Shown: piece by piece, positions 39,894 to 47,448 of the stretch
How positions within the stretch are numbered: the first letter of the stretch is position 1
Layout of the letters: every line of letters starts with the position of its first letter
Origin: an uncultured Erysipelotrichaceae bacterium
Lineage (GTDB): Bacteria > Bacillota_I > Bacilli_A > RFN20 > CAG-826
Direction: 5' to 3'
DNA: 47,918 bases
NCBI GenBank assembly: GCA_902791935.1
Contig: CADAXQ010000010.1
Location: forward strand, 1 to 47,918
Notes under the pieces: generated by a model
The model's input: only the letters and a program-made list of their open reading frames with translations
Told to the model about the DNA's origin: nothing
The model's database searches: none
Position numbers and translations under genes: made by a program

Positions 39894-39916
39894 GGCGAAA
39901 ACATCGCCTCTTTTTG
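39894..39916 (+). terminator. Possible Rho-independent terminator
   Basis: GGCGA (39894-39898) and TCGCC (39904-39908) pair around AAACA, and a CTTTTT run follows. It is short and moderate. Confidence 0.55.
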
Positions 39917-39989
39917 AAATCTTCATTGAAATTTTGTGGAAATCGGATACTTTAGCGTTGTTATACACGCAAAGGAGCCACTGCAAAAA

Positions 39990-41787
39990 ATGAAAAAGCA
40001 ACGGTTAGTCGGGTTATGGTTTAATGATGTTTGCTCCGCTCATTCTCGTCGGATGCCAGCAAGGAGAAACCAATTCTTCAATTTATCAAAGCCAAACGCA
40101 TGAAGCGGGGATATTCGTCGGAAATCTTCCTTCGGTACGTGTTGGAGATTATTTAGATTTAGATCCTTATATCACGGCTTATGATGAGACTGGTGCCTTG
40201 CAAAACGGCTGGACGTTGTCATCCACGGACACGAACGTTGTCATCCAAGGCAAGAAGGTCATGGGCAAAGCCGTTGGATCGTTTGAAATCACGGCAACTT
40301 ATGGCAGCTACACGAAAGCATTCACGTTGGTGACAAATGACGAAGCCAAAGAAGAACTTGCCGCTTTCTTAGCCCCGTTACAAAACGATCCTTTGAACTA
40401 CACGCTTCGTTTAAGCGCGGCCATGAACTACTACTACACCTATTACCACACGAATGACTATTTCGCGTTGGTCGACGAAGAAAATCCCGAAACCACCAAT
40501 ACGATCTTTGCCACGTTATCCAACGGAAAAACGTATCGTGGATCCTTTGGGAAAGATGAAAACGGCGCTTTGGTCCCTTCGTTCCAAGCAGGCTGGTATA
40601 ACCGTTCTAACTATTACTTTTTCTATGGATTATCTTTAAGCGCCGATAACTTCACGTACGAAGAAACCGCTGGCAAAGTCGTGCTTTGGAGCGATGTTGC
40701 TTCAGAAAGAAGTCTCTTACGTTATGGGGCATTACAAAGCCCAGAAAGCAATAACTATGCCTTAGCTGGTGCTCGTTATGATGGCTTGTTCGATGAAGAT
40801 GGTGATGGGGTCAAAGACACCGCATACTTCAATTGCTATGTCTCCACTGGTACTTCCAGCGGTTCGTATTGCACGTTGGCCTTAAGTAACGTCGGGACCA
40901 CTTCCGTTGCCTCGTTAGAGACGGCGGTCAAAGATGAATCTTACGTCCCTGCCGCGATTGCCACGGATGAAATCAGCCAAACCTTCGCAAAACTTGACGA
41001 AAAGAAGAACTACACCTTAACCACGAAACTTTATGCCGCGAATTCCTCAGGCAGCGAAATTGTTCCTAGCAACGCGAATGACGGCATGTGCAAGTTGTTC
41101 TCGAATGTAGCTGCTTGGGAAGTCACCGAAAGCTTTGACGAACATGGCGTCATTGCCTCCGCTTATAAAAAGACAGCAACCTTTGGCACAGAAACTACGG
41201 TGTCGGATGCCGAATTGTCCGGGCGTTACGCGATTTGGGACGATGGGGCAAAGACCTATCGTGCCAATTATCAACCATCCACTGGAAGCATGGGCGCAAA
41301 GAGCGAGATCTTATCTGGCGGCGCTTCGATCGCAAGTGCCTATGACGCCGCCGCCTTTAAGAAAGTAACGTTATCGGGTGGCATCAGTGCATCTTCTCTC
41401 GCTGACAACAACTGGACGGGCAAGAAAGCCAACGCAGATGGTTCGTACTCCTACGAAGGCATGCTTGGCACAAGCGATGATCAAGAACAATCCAATGTCT
41501 TATTCCAACAACTCTTGGATTTAGCTGGCTTTGCCATTGAAGGGAGCGGCACTAATGCCGTTTATGTCGGTAATACCTTAACCGAGGGGAGACGAAATTA
41601 TGGCACGTATTATTCCTATACGTACGCCAGCGAATATTCGACGTTTAAAGTGAACCCCACTACGGGTGCACTTACCATTAACGGCGTCGTCACTCTGCCA
41701 TTAAGTGATGTCAGTAACCGCTATATCGGTTTTGAAATCGCTGTCAGTGCCATCGGAACCACCACGAACGACTACTCTGCCTTCTAA
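39990..41787 (+). CDS. Putative lipoprotein with BIG2-like domain, signal peptide frameshifted
   Basis: The main frame (40024-41787, 587 residues) carries a lipobox LILVGC, then a bacterial Ig-like (BIG2) domain (VRVGDYLDLDPYITAYDETGAL, then GKAVGSFEITATYG) at about residues 25-100, and a long Tyr/Ser/Asn-rich region of unknown fold. The basic start of its signal peptide (MKKQRLVG) is present at 39990, with AAAGGAG upstream, but in another frame. Removing one G from the GGG at 40011-40013 gives MKKQRLVGYGLMMFAPLIL in one frame. Either this is a frameshift mutation, a sequencing error, or translation starts at ATG 40024. With the shorter start the protein lacks the positive n-region and would be exported poorly. 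A terminator follows. Confidence 0.72.
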
Positions 41788-41802
41788 ATCGTTCTCTAGA
41801 CC

Positions 41803-41833
41803 AGGCTACCCCCTCCTCCAGGGTAGCCTTTTT
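41803..41833 (+). terminator. Rho-independent terminator
   Basis: AGGCTACCC (41803-41811) and GGGTAGCCT (41821-41829) pair perfectly, then TTTTTC follows. It ends the BIG2-lipoprotein transcript. Confidence 0.9.
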
Positions 41834-41885
41834 CTTTGCTTTCAAAGAAAATCCGATTATCTTTATAGCCGAAAGAAGCATCAAC

Positions 41886-42923
41886 ATGGAAAATATCAAT
41901 CTCGAAGCCTTACCTCCTCATATTGCGCAACACGCCGAAAAAGCGTACGAACGGGTGACCGCCTTTGATCCCGAAGGGGATTCATTCCGCGTTTTCTTTA
42001 TCACGGATATTCATATCGGCGGGAATGAAAACGCGAGGCAGTATGGCTTTTTACATACGATTGCCCCGGCGTTTCACCCCGATTTACTCGTAAATGGTGG
42101 GGATCTCGGGCTTGATTTAGGTGAAGATGAGGCAACCTCCGAAGCCGTTTTATCGGCGAATGAAAACGGAATGAATTTATTTGATGAACCATTCGTTTTA
42201 TTAAAAGGCAATCACGACTATGGCACCCAAAAAGTGCCAAACGATGTCTTAAATCATCGGTTCAATGACCGTTTTGTAAAATTAGCAGGTTCTCATGTGA
42301 ACTGGGTCTTTGAACCTCATGGGGGACAATATGGGGTGTATCACGACCCAAAAACGAATGTATATCTCTTCCTTTTGAATACTTCCGAAGGAGATAAAGG
42401 CAACTATCAGGTTTCTTGGGAACAAATCCGTTATCTTGGAAATCAGCTCATGAAATTACCCGCGAATGCAAGGGTATTATGGATGTCGCACCGCGACATT
42501 GATGCGAGCGGATTCTGGAGCCCTGCCGATGCCAAATGGGATGAACCCCGTTTCCATTTCGATACGTTGAAACGCCTTGTCGAAGCGTTCGCGAACCGTA
42601 AATCATTCCAAGAAGAAGACTTATCCTTCGATTTTACGAAGTTAAGCTCATCCATTCGTTTCTATGGCTGGCTTTGTGGCGACTCTCACTTCTTTAACGA
42701 TCAAACGACGAATGGGGTTCGTTACATGGTGCGAGAAGGTTATGGTGGCGTCGAGCTTCAAAACGTAGCGAAGGGTGGCCATAAAACTGAATACAATTTC
42801 CAGATGCCACATCCTGACAAAGAACTCGAATGTGACTTTGATTTATTGGTGTTTCGTAACGATGGAAAAGCGAAGTTATTCCACTTCGGACCCGACGAAG
42901 AAAAAGGAGACTTGCTTTTCTAG
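41886..42923 (+). CDS. Metallophosphoesterase (calcineurin-like)
   Basis: This 345-residue metallophosphoesterase has the ordered metal motifs VFFITDIHIGGNE (D-x-H), LLVNGGDLGLDLG (GD), LLKGNHDYG (GNHD), LWMSHRDID (H) and WLCGDSHFF (G-D-x-H in place of GHxH). The signature set of a two-metal phosphoesterase is complete. There is no signal peptide. The substrate is unknown: nucleotides, phospholipids and sugar phosphates are all possible in this family. It is preceded by a terminator and followed about 30 nt downstream by tRNA-Arg. The start has no strong Shine-Dalgarno site (AAAGAAG at about 8 nt). Confidence 0.88.
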   Translation: MENINLEALPPHIAQHAEKAYERVTAFDPEGDSFRVFFITDIHIGGNENARQYGFLHTIAPAFHPDLLVNGGDLGLDLGEDEATSEAVLSANENGMNLFDEPFVLLKGNHDYGTQKVPNDVLNHRFNDRFVKLAGSHVNWVFEPHGGQYGVYHDPKTNVYLFLLNTSEGDKGNYQVSWEQIRYLGNQLMKLPANARVLWMSHRDIDASGFWSPADAKWDEPRFHFDTLKRLVEAFANRKSFQEEDLSFDFTKLSSSIRFYGWLCGDSHFFNDQTTNGVRYMVREGYGGVELQNVAKGGHKTEYNFQMPHPDKELECDFDLLVFRNDGKAKLFHFGPDEEKGDLLF

Positions 42924-42953
42924 TCCTCTCTTAGCGTGATAGGATAGTTTGAT

Positions 42954-43030
42954 GCGCCCGTAGCTCAGATGGATAGAGCACTTCCCTCCTAAGGAAGGGG
43001 TCAGGCGTTCGAATCGCCTCGGGTGCACCA
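42954..43030 (+). tRNA. tRNA-Arg (anticodon CCT)
   Basis: A complete 77-nt tRNA with encoded CCA. GCGCCCG pairs with CGGGTGC. The anticodon arm CTTCC-CTCCTAA-GGAAG gives CCT (reads AGG). TAGGAT with an upstream TGA at about 8 nt before the gene is its probable extended -10. Its 3' half is repeated in degenerate form at 45100-45143. Confidence 0.95.
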
Positions 43031-43306
43031 AAAATCAAAGATAGTCCCGTTATTTTCAGAAAAACTTGATATTGCTAGACAAAGTTTCCAAAACTCATGC
43101 CATTGTCAGATTATTTGCTTCTAGTCTTTTTTAAATTCAATCGCTTCTTGGCACGGACGCTTGCTCGTCTATCGGATCAGAACCCCTTCCCGCCAATGCC
43201 CGCCCGACAATCAATACTACACAAGAACCATGAGCATATTCATGGGCTGCTCCGCCGCGAAAATTCTCTGGTAAAAAGTTAGAATGAAACAATCGAACGT
43301 AATTAA

Positions 43307-43325
43307 AAATTACAGTCTACGTTGT
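43307..43325 (+). repeat. Direct repeat, left copy, flanking the insertion sequence
   Basis: A 19-nt direct repeat (AAATTACAGTCTACGTTGT) that recurs exactly at 43834-43852. The two copies lie immediately outside the insertion-sequence ends and look like a long target-site duplication. Confidence 0.75.
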
Positions 43326-43833
43326 GTTGTTATCAGGTTATTTGTTTCCGTCGTTTTATCAGGTTAATCGTTCCACCCTGCATCCCCCTAGGGGGATCGG
43401 CTTATCAGGTTAATTGTTTCCGTTTAATTCTCCCCTATGGGAAGATGTGGGCGGAGGAATAGACCATGAATGGACTCAATGATTCTTACGTTGCATCGAT
43501 TATCCGGAAGGCGGTGGAGGGGAAGCTTACCACCGGTCAGGCCGCGGCCAAACTCGGCGTGACAAGGCAAAAGATACCAGCTGGTGAACGAAAAGGGAGC
43601 GGTGGCAAAAATTCCTCCAAAGACGGTCGTGGACATCTACGTCACCAGGTCCGGGAAGCGGGTTGCCGCATTCGACGGGGATCTCTGGAGCCTGGTCGAA
43701 ACCGAGAAGAGACAGACGGAAGCGATGCCGAAAAGGCTGGGGCGTCCCAAATACGTTCCGGGCCCTCAGCACCCGTGGAGAAAGTTCGTGATCAAGAACA
43801 AATAGAGGTGGAAACAAATAACCTGATAATGAC
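43326..43833 (+). mobile_element. Deleted insertion sequence (508 bp)
   Basis: TTATCAGGTTATTTGTTTCC at 43330-43349 is exactly inverted at 43829-43810, giving 20-bp terminal inverted repeats. Two further copies of TTATCAGGTTAA-type sequence follow at the left end (about 43356 and 43402), flanking a perfect 16-bp palindrome (ATCCCCCTAGGGGGAT, 43382-43397). The interior carries a broken transposase with its middle deleted. The long flanking repeats (19 bp) resemble IS1202/ISNCY-type duplications, but that family name is a guess. Confidence 0.75.
43466..43805 (+). pseudogene. Transposase, internally deleted
   Basis: The start is a helix-turn-helix DNA-binding head (MNGLNDSYVASIIRKAVEGK, LTTGQAAAKLGVTRQ) like those of ISNCY/IS481-type transposases. 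After a frame change near 43570 it continues as the family's C-terminal tail (VDIYVTRSGKRVAAFDGD, YVPGPQHPWRKFVIKNK). The DDE catalytic core between them is absent, so the element cannot move by itself. A GGAGG lies upstream of the ATG. Confidence 0.8.
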
Positions 43834-43852
43834 AAATTACAGTCTACGTTGT
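43834..43852 (+). repeat. Direct repeat, right copy
   Basis: Exact second copy of the 19-nt repeat found at 43307-43325. Its last bases overlap the -35 of the promoter that follows, so the pre-insertion site was already upstream of this promoter. Confidence 0.75.
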
Positions 43853-43884
43853 TGACATTCGGCGGCCTAACGTTAAAATATAAT
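43852..43884 (+). promoter_or_regulatory. Promoter of the Abi RNA/gene locus
   Basis: TTGACA (43852-43857) is followed after 16 nt by TAAAAT (43874-43879) and after 21 nt by TATAAT (43879-43884). The first pair has near-ideal spacing. Transcription is predicted to start at about 43886-43891. Confidence 0.65.
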
Positions 43885-43886
43885 CA

Positions 43887-43943
43887 ACAGTTCTCTCCAC
43901 GCCTCTTTGCTTAGCAAATGCGCACCACGGAGAGACTTTTTTT
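43887..43943 (+). ncRNA. Structured small RNA upstream of the Abi HEPN gene (putative RNA antitoxin)
   Basis: Between the promoter and the HEPN gene lies a self-contained transcript of about 55 nt. The outer stem pairs 43890-43898 (GTTCTCTCC, with one bulged T) with 43929-43936 (GGAGAGAC). Inside, CGC/GCG pairs and a TTTGC-TTA-GCAAA hairpin are nested. Seven T residues follow at 43937-43943, which makes it an intrinsic terminator as well. Recent work, recalled from memory, links AbiF-type HEPN proteins to small upstream RNAs that act as antitoxins and to the ancestry of Cas13. The layout fits this model; function is inferred. It could also be a simple attenuator. Confidence 0.6.
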
Positions 43944-43963
43944 ATGACATAAGGGAAATGCTG

Positions 43964-44884
43964 ATGATTATTGATGACGGAAAGCGGTTGAACGTCAAGC
44001 CGGCGACAACTCACAAACAACAATTAAGTATCTTGAAATCGAGAGGACTTATTGTTGAAAACGAGGACGCGGCGCTCAAAGTTCTGGAATGTACTAATTA
44101 TTACCGGCTGCGCGGATATTATATTCATTTGCAGAAAGAGAATTCTGATGATTTTAAAGATGGAGTGACATTTGAGCAAATTGTGGCGTTACATGATTTT
44201 GATAATGAGCTCAGAAGTCTGTTGCTCCGTATTCTTCTTGATATAGAAGTTGTTACAAGAACCAGAATGGCTTATGCGCTCGCACATGCATGGGGGCCAA
44301 TGGGATATCGTAACGAAGAAAATTACAATGGTGCAGACCATGACAAATTTGATTTTCTGATGGCACGTATCGATGACGATCTCAGTAAATCCCACGAACG
44401 TTTTATCAAAACCTATAATCAAAAATATCAGGGGCAGTTCCCGATATGGGTTGCTGTTGAAGTGATGTCGTTTGGCGATTTATCGAAATTATATAATCTT
44501 TTGCCAACGACGCAGAAAAAGAAAATAGCAGATGCCTACGATGAACTGGATAAAACACTGCTCACAAACTGGATTCAATGCTGTGTAGTACTACGCAATC
44601 TATGCGCGCACAATAGTAGGATCTATGCTCGAAACATCCCTATTCCGATTAAGATAGAACGCAAGATGCAATCGCGTATCGCTATTGCAACCAATGGCGC
44701 TTTTAAAGCAAGACCACAAACACTTTTTTCCTATTTACTCGCCATTCGACGTATTTCTAATGCAAAAGCGTGGAATTCCTTCTGTAGTGATTTAGTGTCA
44801 TTGCTGGAAAAATACAGTAATGTTGTTGAACTCGTATGTCTCGGAATGCCGGATCAATGGGAACAGTTCATAAATAAAAAATGA
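43964..44884 (+). CDS. Abi family protein (AbiD/AbiF-like, Abi_2), HEPN fold
   Basis: This 306-residue protein matches Abi_2 (AbiD/AbiF) abortive-infection proteins: KPATTHKQQLSILKSRGLI, then NYYRLRGYYIHLQ and FEQIVALHDFDNELRSLLL, and IWVAVEVMSFGDLSKLYNLL. Two HEPN-type R-x4-6-H motifs are visible, R101-MAYALA-H108 and R211-NLCA-H216, the expected RNase pair. It is likely a toxic RNase that limits phage spread when released from control. ATG 43964 is 7 nt after AAGGGA; ATG 43958 is an alternative too close to it. A terminator-like structured RNA lies directly upstream, so expression depends on read-through or a second start. It sits in an island at a tRNA gene. Confidence 0.9.
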   Translation: MIIDDGKRLNVKPATTHKQQLSILKSRGLIVENEDAALKVLECTNYYRLRGYYIHLQKENSDDFKDGVTFEQIVALHDFDNELRSLLLRILLDIEVVTRTRMAYALAHAWGPMGYRNEENYNGADHDKFDFLMARIDDDLSKSHERFIKTYNQKYQGQFPIWVAVEVMSFGDLSKLYNLLPTTQKKKIADAYDELDKTLLTNWIQCCVVLRNLCAHNSRIYARNIPIPIKIERKMQSRIAIATNGAFKARPQTLFSYLLAIRRISNAKAWNSFCSDLVSLLEKYSNVVELVCLGMPDQWEQFINKK

Positions 44885-45099
44885 TATCTTACGTGACCCG
44901 ACGAGAAAGTCATTCATCAGATTCTGCTATCTAGTCGTTTTACTGCGATAGTACCTATAAAAGCGGATAATTCAACGATCCTATTCTCGTTTACAGCTCG
45001 CTGAACTGCCGTGAACTGAAACGATTTTGAACGCAAAAATCTGATGGAGAACGCCTTTCCTATACATGGGCGAACGCAAACGGCAAAAGGAGGACGATT

Positions 45100-45143
45100 C
45101 TCCCAAGGAAAGGATCTGCGTTCGAATTGCCTCGGGCGCACCA
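45100..45143 (+). repeat. Degenerate 3' half of tRNA-Arg (att-like)
   Basis: The segment aligns with positions 42986-43030 of tRNA-Arg(CCT) from the anticodon loop to CCA: CTCCCAAGGAA, then GCGTTCGAATTGCCTCGGG and CGCACCA, with about 8 differences and one gap. It lacks the 5' half, so it is not a functional tRNA. It looks like the right attachment copy of an element that integrated into the tRNA 3' end. Confidence 0.72.
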
Positions 45144-45199
45144 ATCTTTTGTGTTGATTCCCTATCAAGGTTGTAATGACACGAAATTGCGGGAATTCA

Positions 45200-45228
45200 T
45201 TGACAAACGAAAGAGCAATAATTATCCT
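45200..45228 (+). promoter_or_regulatory. Promoter of tRNA-Ala
   Basis: TTGACA (45200-45205), 17 nt, then TATCCT (45223-45228), about 37 nt before the tRNA gene. The element is well formed and would give about 30 nt of leader. Confidence 0.6.
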
Positions 45229-45265
45229 AATTAAGCACGCTTTAAGGTGTGCATGTACCAATCTT

Positions 45266-45341
45266 GGGCCATTAGCTCAGCTGGGAGAGCGCCTCCATGG
45301 CATGGAGGAGGTCATCGGTTCGAACCCGACATGGTCCACCA
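45266..45341 (+). tRNA. tRNA-Ala (anticodon GGC)
   Basis: A complete 76-nt tRNA with encoded CCA. GGGCCAT pairs with ATGGTCC. The anticodon arm CCTCC-ATGGCAT-GGAGG gives GGC (reads GCC). It is likely the original neighbour of tRNA-Arg before the island separated them. Confidence 0.95.
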
Positions 45342-45350
45342 CTTAGCATC

Positions 45351-45386
45351 AAAGGCTGTCAGAATTCAATCTCCGACAGCCTTTTT
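45351..45386 (+). terminator. Rho-independent terminator
   Basis: AAAGGCTGTC and GACAGCCTTT pair over a 15-nt loop with a TTTTTC run. It ends the tRNA-Ala transcript. Confidence 0.88.
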
Positions 45387-45499
45387 CGTACTTAGAGATT
45401 CAATTAAATAGAAGATTTTCCTTCAATCTTTTCTCGAGGATATTGGCAGAGACCGCTAGAAATACGCTGAAGTAATCTGCCTTACAGAAAAAGCGATTT

Positions 45500-46885
45500 C
45501 TAATCCTTCTTGTAAAGATCTTTTAAAGTATAGAAATGATAGGGATATTCCTTCTTTAAATCATATCCACTCTTAGAGAAAAAGCCGGCATAAGACAAGG
45601 GCAAAGGATCTTCCGAAGCTTCCTTTTCTTCTTTTCCAATATCAGCATCGGAGAGAGGACGAGAAAGATACTTTACTTCGTAGGCAACATAGCCATTAGA
45701 CGTCAAAGCAGCGACATCAAACTGACCGTTCTTTTTGGCTTTTTTGTCGTCATACCAATAGGTGCCAATTCTGAAAAGCGGCGGATTCAGTCTTCCTTTT
45801 TTGTTCTCCTTCGTCAGGTATTGTCGGCAAATGTCTTCAAAGACCTTAGGGACAAGCTGTGTCTGAAAGTCTTCCTGGATGAAAAGATCGTAGAAAGCCT
45901 GCTTCCCGAGGACTTGTCTTTCCATCGCATGGGGATAAAGATAGCGATAATAGAAACGCATGGTCGGATCTTTGATGCGATAACCCGATTTCTTTTTATT
46001 GTTTGGTTCGTTAATCGGAACGATCGATTCTACCAAATCCATTTTCTGTAAGGTGCGGAGAACGTCGGAAAGAATCGCCGAATCTGGAATATGAGAAAAT
46101 GAGAGAATGTCAGAGAAATGATAGGCCCCTTTTGCAATCGCATCGAAAGCCGCGTTAGCGTTGCTGATTTTACTTAATTCGGTACGAAGATGGTTTTCGG
46201 TTTCTTCCGCAAGGTGCGAAAGAGGAGAAGAAAGGAGAAGAATAATATTTTCCTCGACGTTTTTTCCCTTCTGAATCTGTTCGAGATAATAAGGGACGCC
46301 CCCGAAAGCCGCATAGAGTGCCACTTTCTCTTCTTCCGTTCTTTCTGGGAAGAACAAAGAAGCCTCGTAATAATCTAGCTCTGGCAAGAGAAGAGAGAGC
46401 TGAAAACGCCGATAGAGAGGATTGCTCTCACTTTGGATATACTCCATTTGGCGGATACTGCTTCCACAAAGAACAAGTTTCAGATTACTTTCCCGTTTAT
46501 AGGTGTCAATCAATCTTTGTAACTGGGAATCAATGCCAGAAATGGCTCGACGAAGCGAGGAATATTCGTCTAAAACGAGATAGATCTCTTCTTGTTCCGC
46601 CTGGCGAAAAACAAATTCCAAAGCATCTGTAAAAGAAGGAAAAGAAAGATTTCCCAGCGAAAAAGTCTTGGCAATAAGCTTCGAAAAAGAAAGCGTATTA
46701 TTTGCTTCATTATCGACAAGCCCCGTGAAGAAAAGAAGCTTTTGCGGATGTTTTGAAAGAACATGCCAAAGAAGCTCGGTCTTTCCTAAACGTCTTCTTC
46801 CATAAAGGATGATTCCCTGATATCCCGGATGGGAGAGAACCTCTTCAATCGCCTGCATCTGTTCTTCGCGTCCAATAAATGCCAT
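45500..46885 (-). CDS. AAA-type ATPase, archaeal ATPase/DUF234 family
   Basis: This 461-residue protein matches the archaeal-type ATPase family. The Walker A is ILYGRRRLGKTELL near residues 26-39, the Walker B region is EIYLVLDEYSSLRR at about 99-112, and a sensor motif is LVLCGSSIRQME. The middle carries a winged-helix part (FSDILSFSHIPDSAILSDVLRTLQKMDLV). The C-terminal DUF234 region contains GQFDVAALTSNGYVAYEVKYL, which resembles a PD-(D/E)XK nuclease core (D and ExK). Function is unknown; such proteins are common in mobile and defence contexts. GGAGGA lies 6 nt before the ATG. It lies outside the island but next to the XRE/metallopeptidase pair. Confidence 0.88.
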   Translation of the reverse strand: MAFIGREEQMQAIEEVLSHPGYQGIILYGRRRLGKTELLWHVLSKHPQKLLFFTGLVDNEANNTLSFSKLIAKTFSLGNLSFPSFTDALEFVFRQAEQEEIYLVLDEYSSLRRAISGIDSQLQRLIDTYKRESNLKLVLCGSSIRQMEYIQSESNPLYRRFQLSLLLPELDYYEASLFFPERTEEEKVALYAAFGGVPYYLEQIQKGKNVEENIILLLSSPLSHLAEETENHLRTELSKISNANAAFDAIAKGAYHFSDILSFSHIPDSAILSDVLRTLQKMDLVESIVPINEPNNKKKSGYRIKDPTMRFYYRYLYPHAMERQVLGKQAFYDLFIQEDFQTQLVPKVFEDICRQYLTKENKKGRLNPPLFRIGTYWYDDKKAKKNGQFDVAALTSNGYVAYEVKYLSRPLSDADIGKEEKEASEDPLPLSYAGFFSKSGYDLKKEYPYHFYTLKDLYKKD

Positions 46886-46988
46886 GCTCTTCCTCCGATC
46901 ATTTAGAGTATATCATTTTTAGTCGGATTCATTTAAGTAAAATAATTCCAACTAAAACGTTTGATTTCATAATCCCAAAATCAATCAA

Positions 46989-47018
46989 TTTTAATAACCA
47001 AAAAAAGGTTTATTAAAA
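46989..47018. promoter_or_regulatory. Near-perfect inverted repeat upstream of the XRE gene
   Basis: TTTTAATAACC (46989-46999) and GGTTTATTAAAA (47007-47018) form an inverted repeat with one extra T, spaced by 7 A residues. It is a candidate regulator-binding site. Confidence 0.45.
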
Positions 47019-47032
47019 TAACCAATTTAAGA

Positions 47033-47061
47033 TTGCGTTTTCATTCTGAATGAATTATAGT
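47033..47061 (+). promoter_or_regulatory. Promoter with embedded operator, XRE operon
   Basis: TTGCGT (47033-47038), 17 nt, then TATAGT (47056-47061). The spacer contains TTCATT-CTG-AATGAA (47040-47054), a perfect inverted repeat. A repressor bound there would block the promoter, so this is the likely operator for the XRE protein. Confidence 0.6.
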
Positions 47062-47086
47062 TTTGATGGAAAGAGGGGGAAAAACG

Positions 47087-47446
47087 ATGCAATATACAAA
47101 ATTCGGGGAAGAATTCCGCATTCTAAGAATCAAACATCATGAAGTGTTGTCGGATGCTGCCAAATTTCTAAGCGTTTCCAGTTCTTTTGTTTCTGCGGTA
47201 GAAACGGGGAAAAAGAACGTTCCGGATAAATGGCTCGACATGATTTGCTGTCATTATTCATTAAATGAAGAGCAACGTAAAAAGCTGTCTCAGGCTATCG
47301 AGGAATCTAAAACCACCGTTAAGATTGATATGGTCACGGCTACCGAAGCCCAACGGAATGTAGCGCTTCAATTTCAAAGATCTTTTGATGATTTAGACGA
47401 ACAAACCGCTGCTGAAATCATGAAAATTCTAAAGAGGAATAATTAG
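47087..47446 (+). CDS. XRE family helix-turn-helix regulator
   Basis: This 119-residue protein has an HTH_XRE domain at residues about 5-60: FGEEFRILRIKHHEVLSDAAKFLSVSSSFVSAVETGKK, with the VSSSFVSAVETGKK recognition helix. The C-terminal half is helical (ATEAQRNVALQFQRSF, then LDEQTAAEIMKILKRN). It is expected to repress its own promoter at the palindrome at 47040-47054. The start at 47087 follows GAGGGGG by about 7 nt; an in-frame ATG at 47066 is less likely. It is followed 2 nt later by the metallopeptidase gene, so the two form an operon. Confidence 0.87.
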   Translation: MQYTKFGEEFRILRIKHHEVLSDAAKFLSVSSSFVSAVETGKKNVPDKWLDMICCHYSLNEEQRKKLSQAIEESKTTVKIDMVTATEAQRNVALQFQRSFDDLDEQTAAEIMKILKRNN

Positions 47447-47448
47447 AA

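Larger units (their letters stand above)
43031..45143. mobile_element. Accessory island between tRNA-Arg and a degenerate 3' copy
   Basis: The 2.1-kb segment lies between the 3' end of tRNA-Arg(CCT) and a 44-nt degenerate copy of that tRNA's 3' half. It holds a dead insertion sequence, a structured RNA and an Abi HEPN gene, with no integrase. Its genes lack the neighbours' Shine-Dalgarno style. The tRNA-edge position and duplication are typical of an integrated element, now reduced (inference). Positions 43031-43306 contain a 61-codon frame (43097-43282) that I could not support as a gene. Positions 44885-45099 appear non-coding. Confidence 0.6.

Noticed and set aside
43097-43282. 61-codon frame in the tRNA-Arg island
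   Set aside because: No Shine-Dalgarno site, no recognisable family, and no partner; it may be chance or debris from an older element.
43303-43860. CRISPR-like array from the repeated TTATCAGGTTAA motif
   Set aside because: There are only three direct copies with irregular spacing, plus one inverted at the other end; they are insertion-sequence ends.
44917-45261. 114-codon minus-strand frame after the Abi gene
   Set aside because: It crosses the tRNA 3' copy and a promoter for tRNA-Ala; the residues have no protein-like pattern.
45500-46885. Part of the tRNA-Arg island
   Set aside because: The ATPase lies beyond tRNA-Ala and its terminator, so nothing ties it to the island even though it may belong to another accessory stretch.
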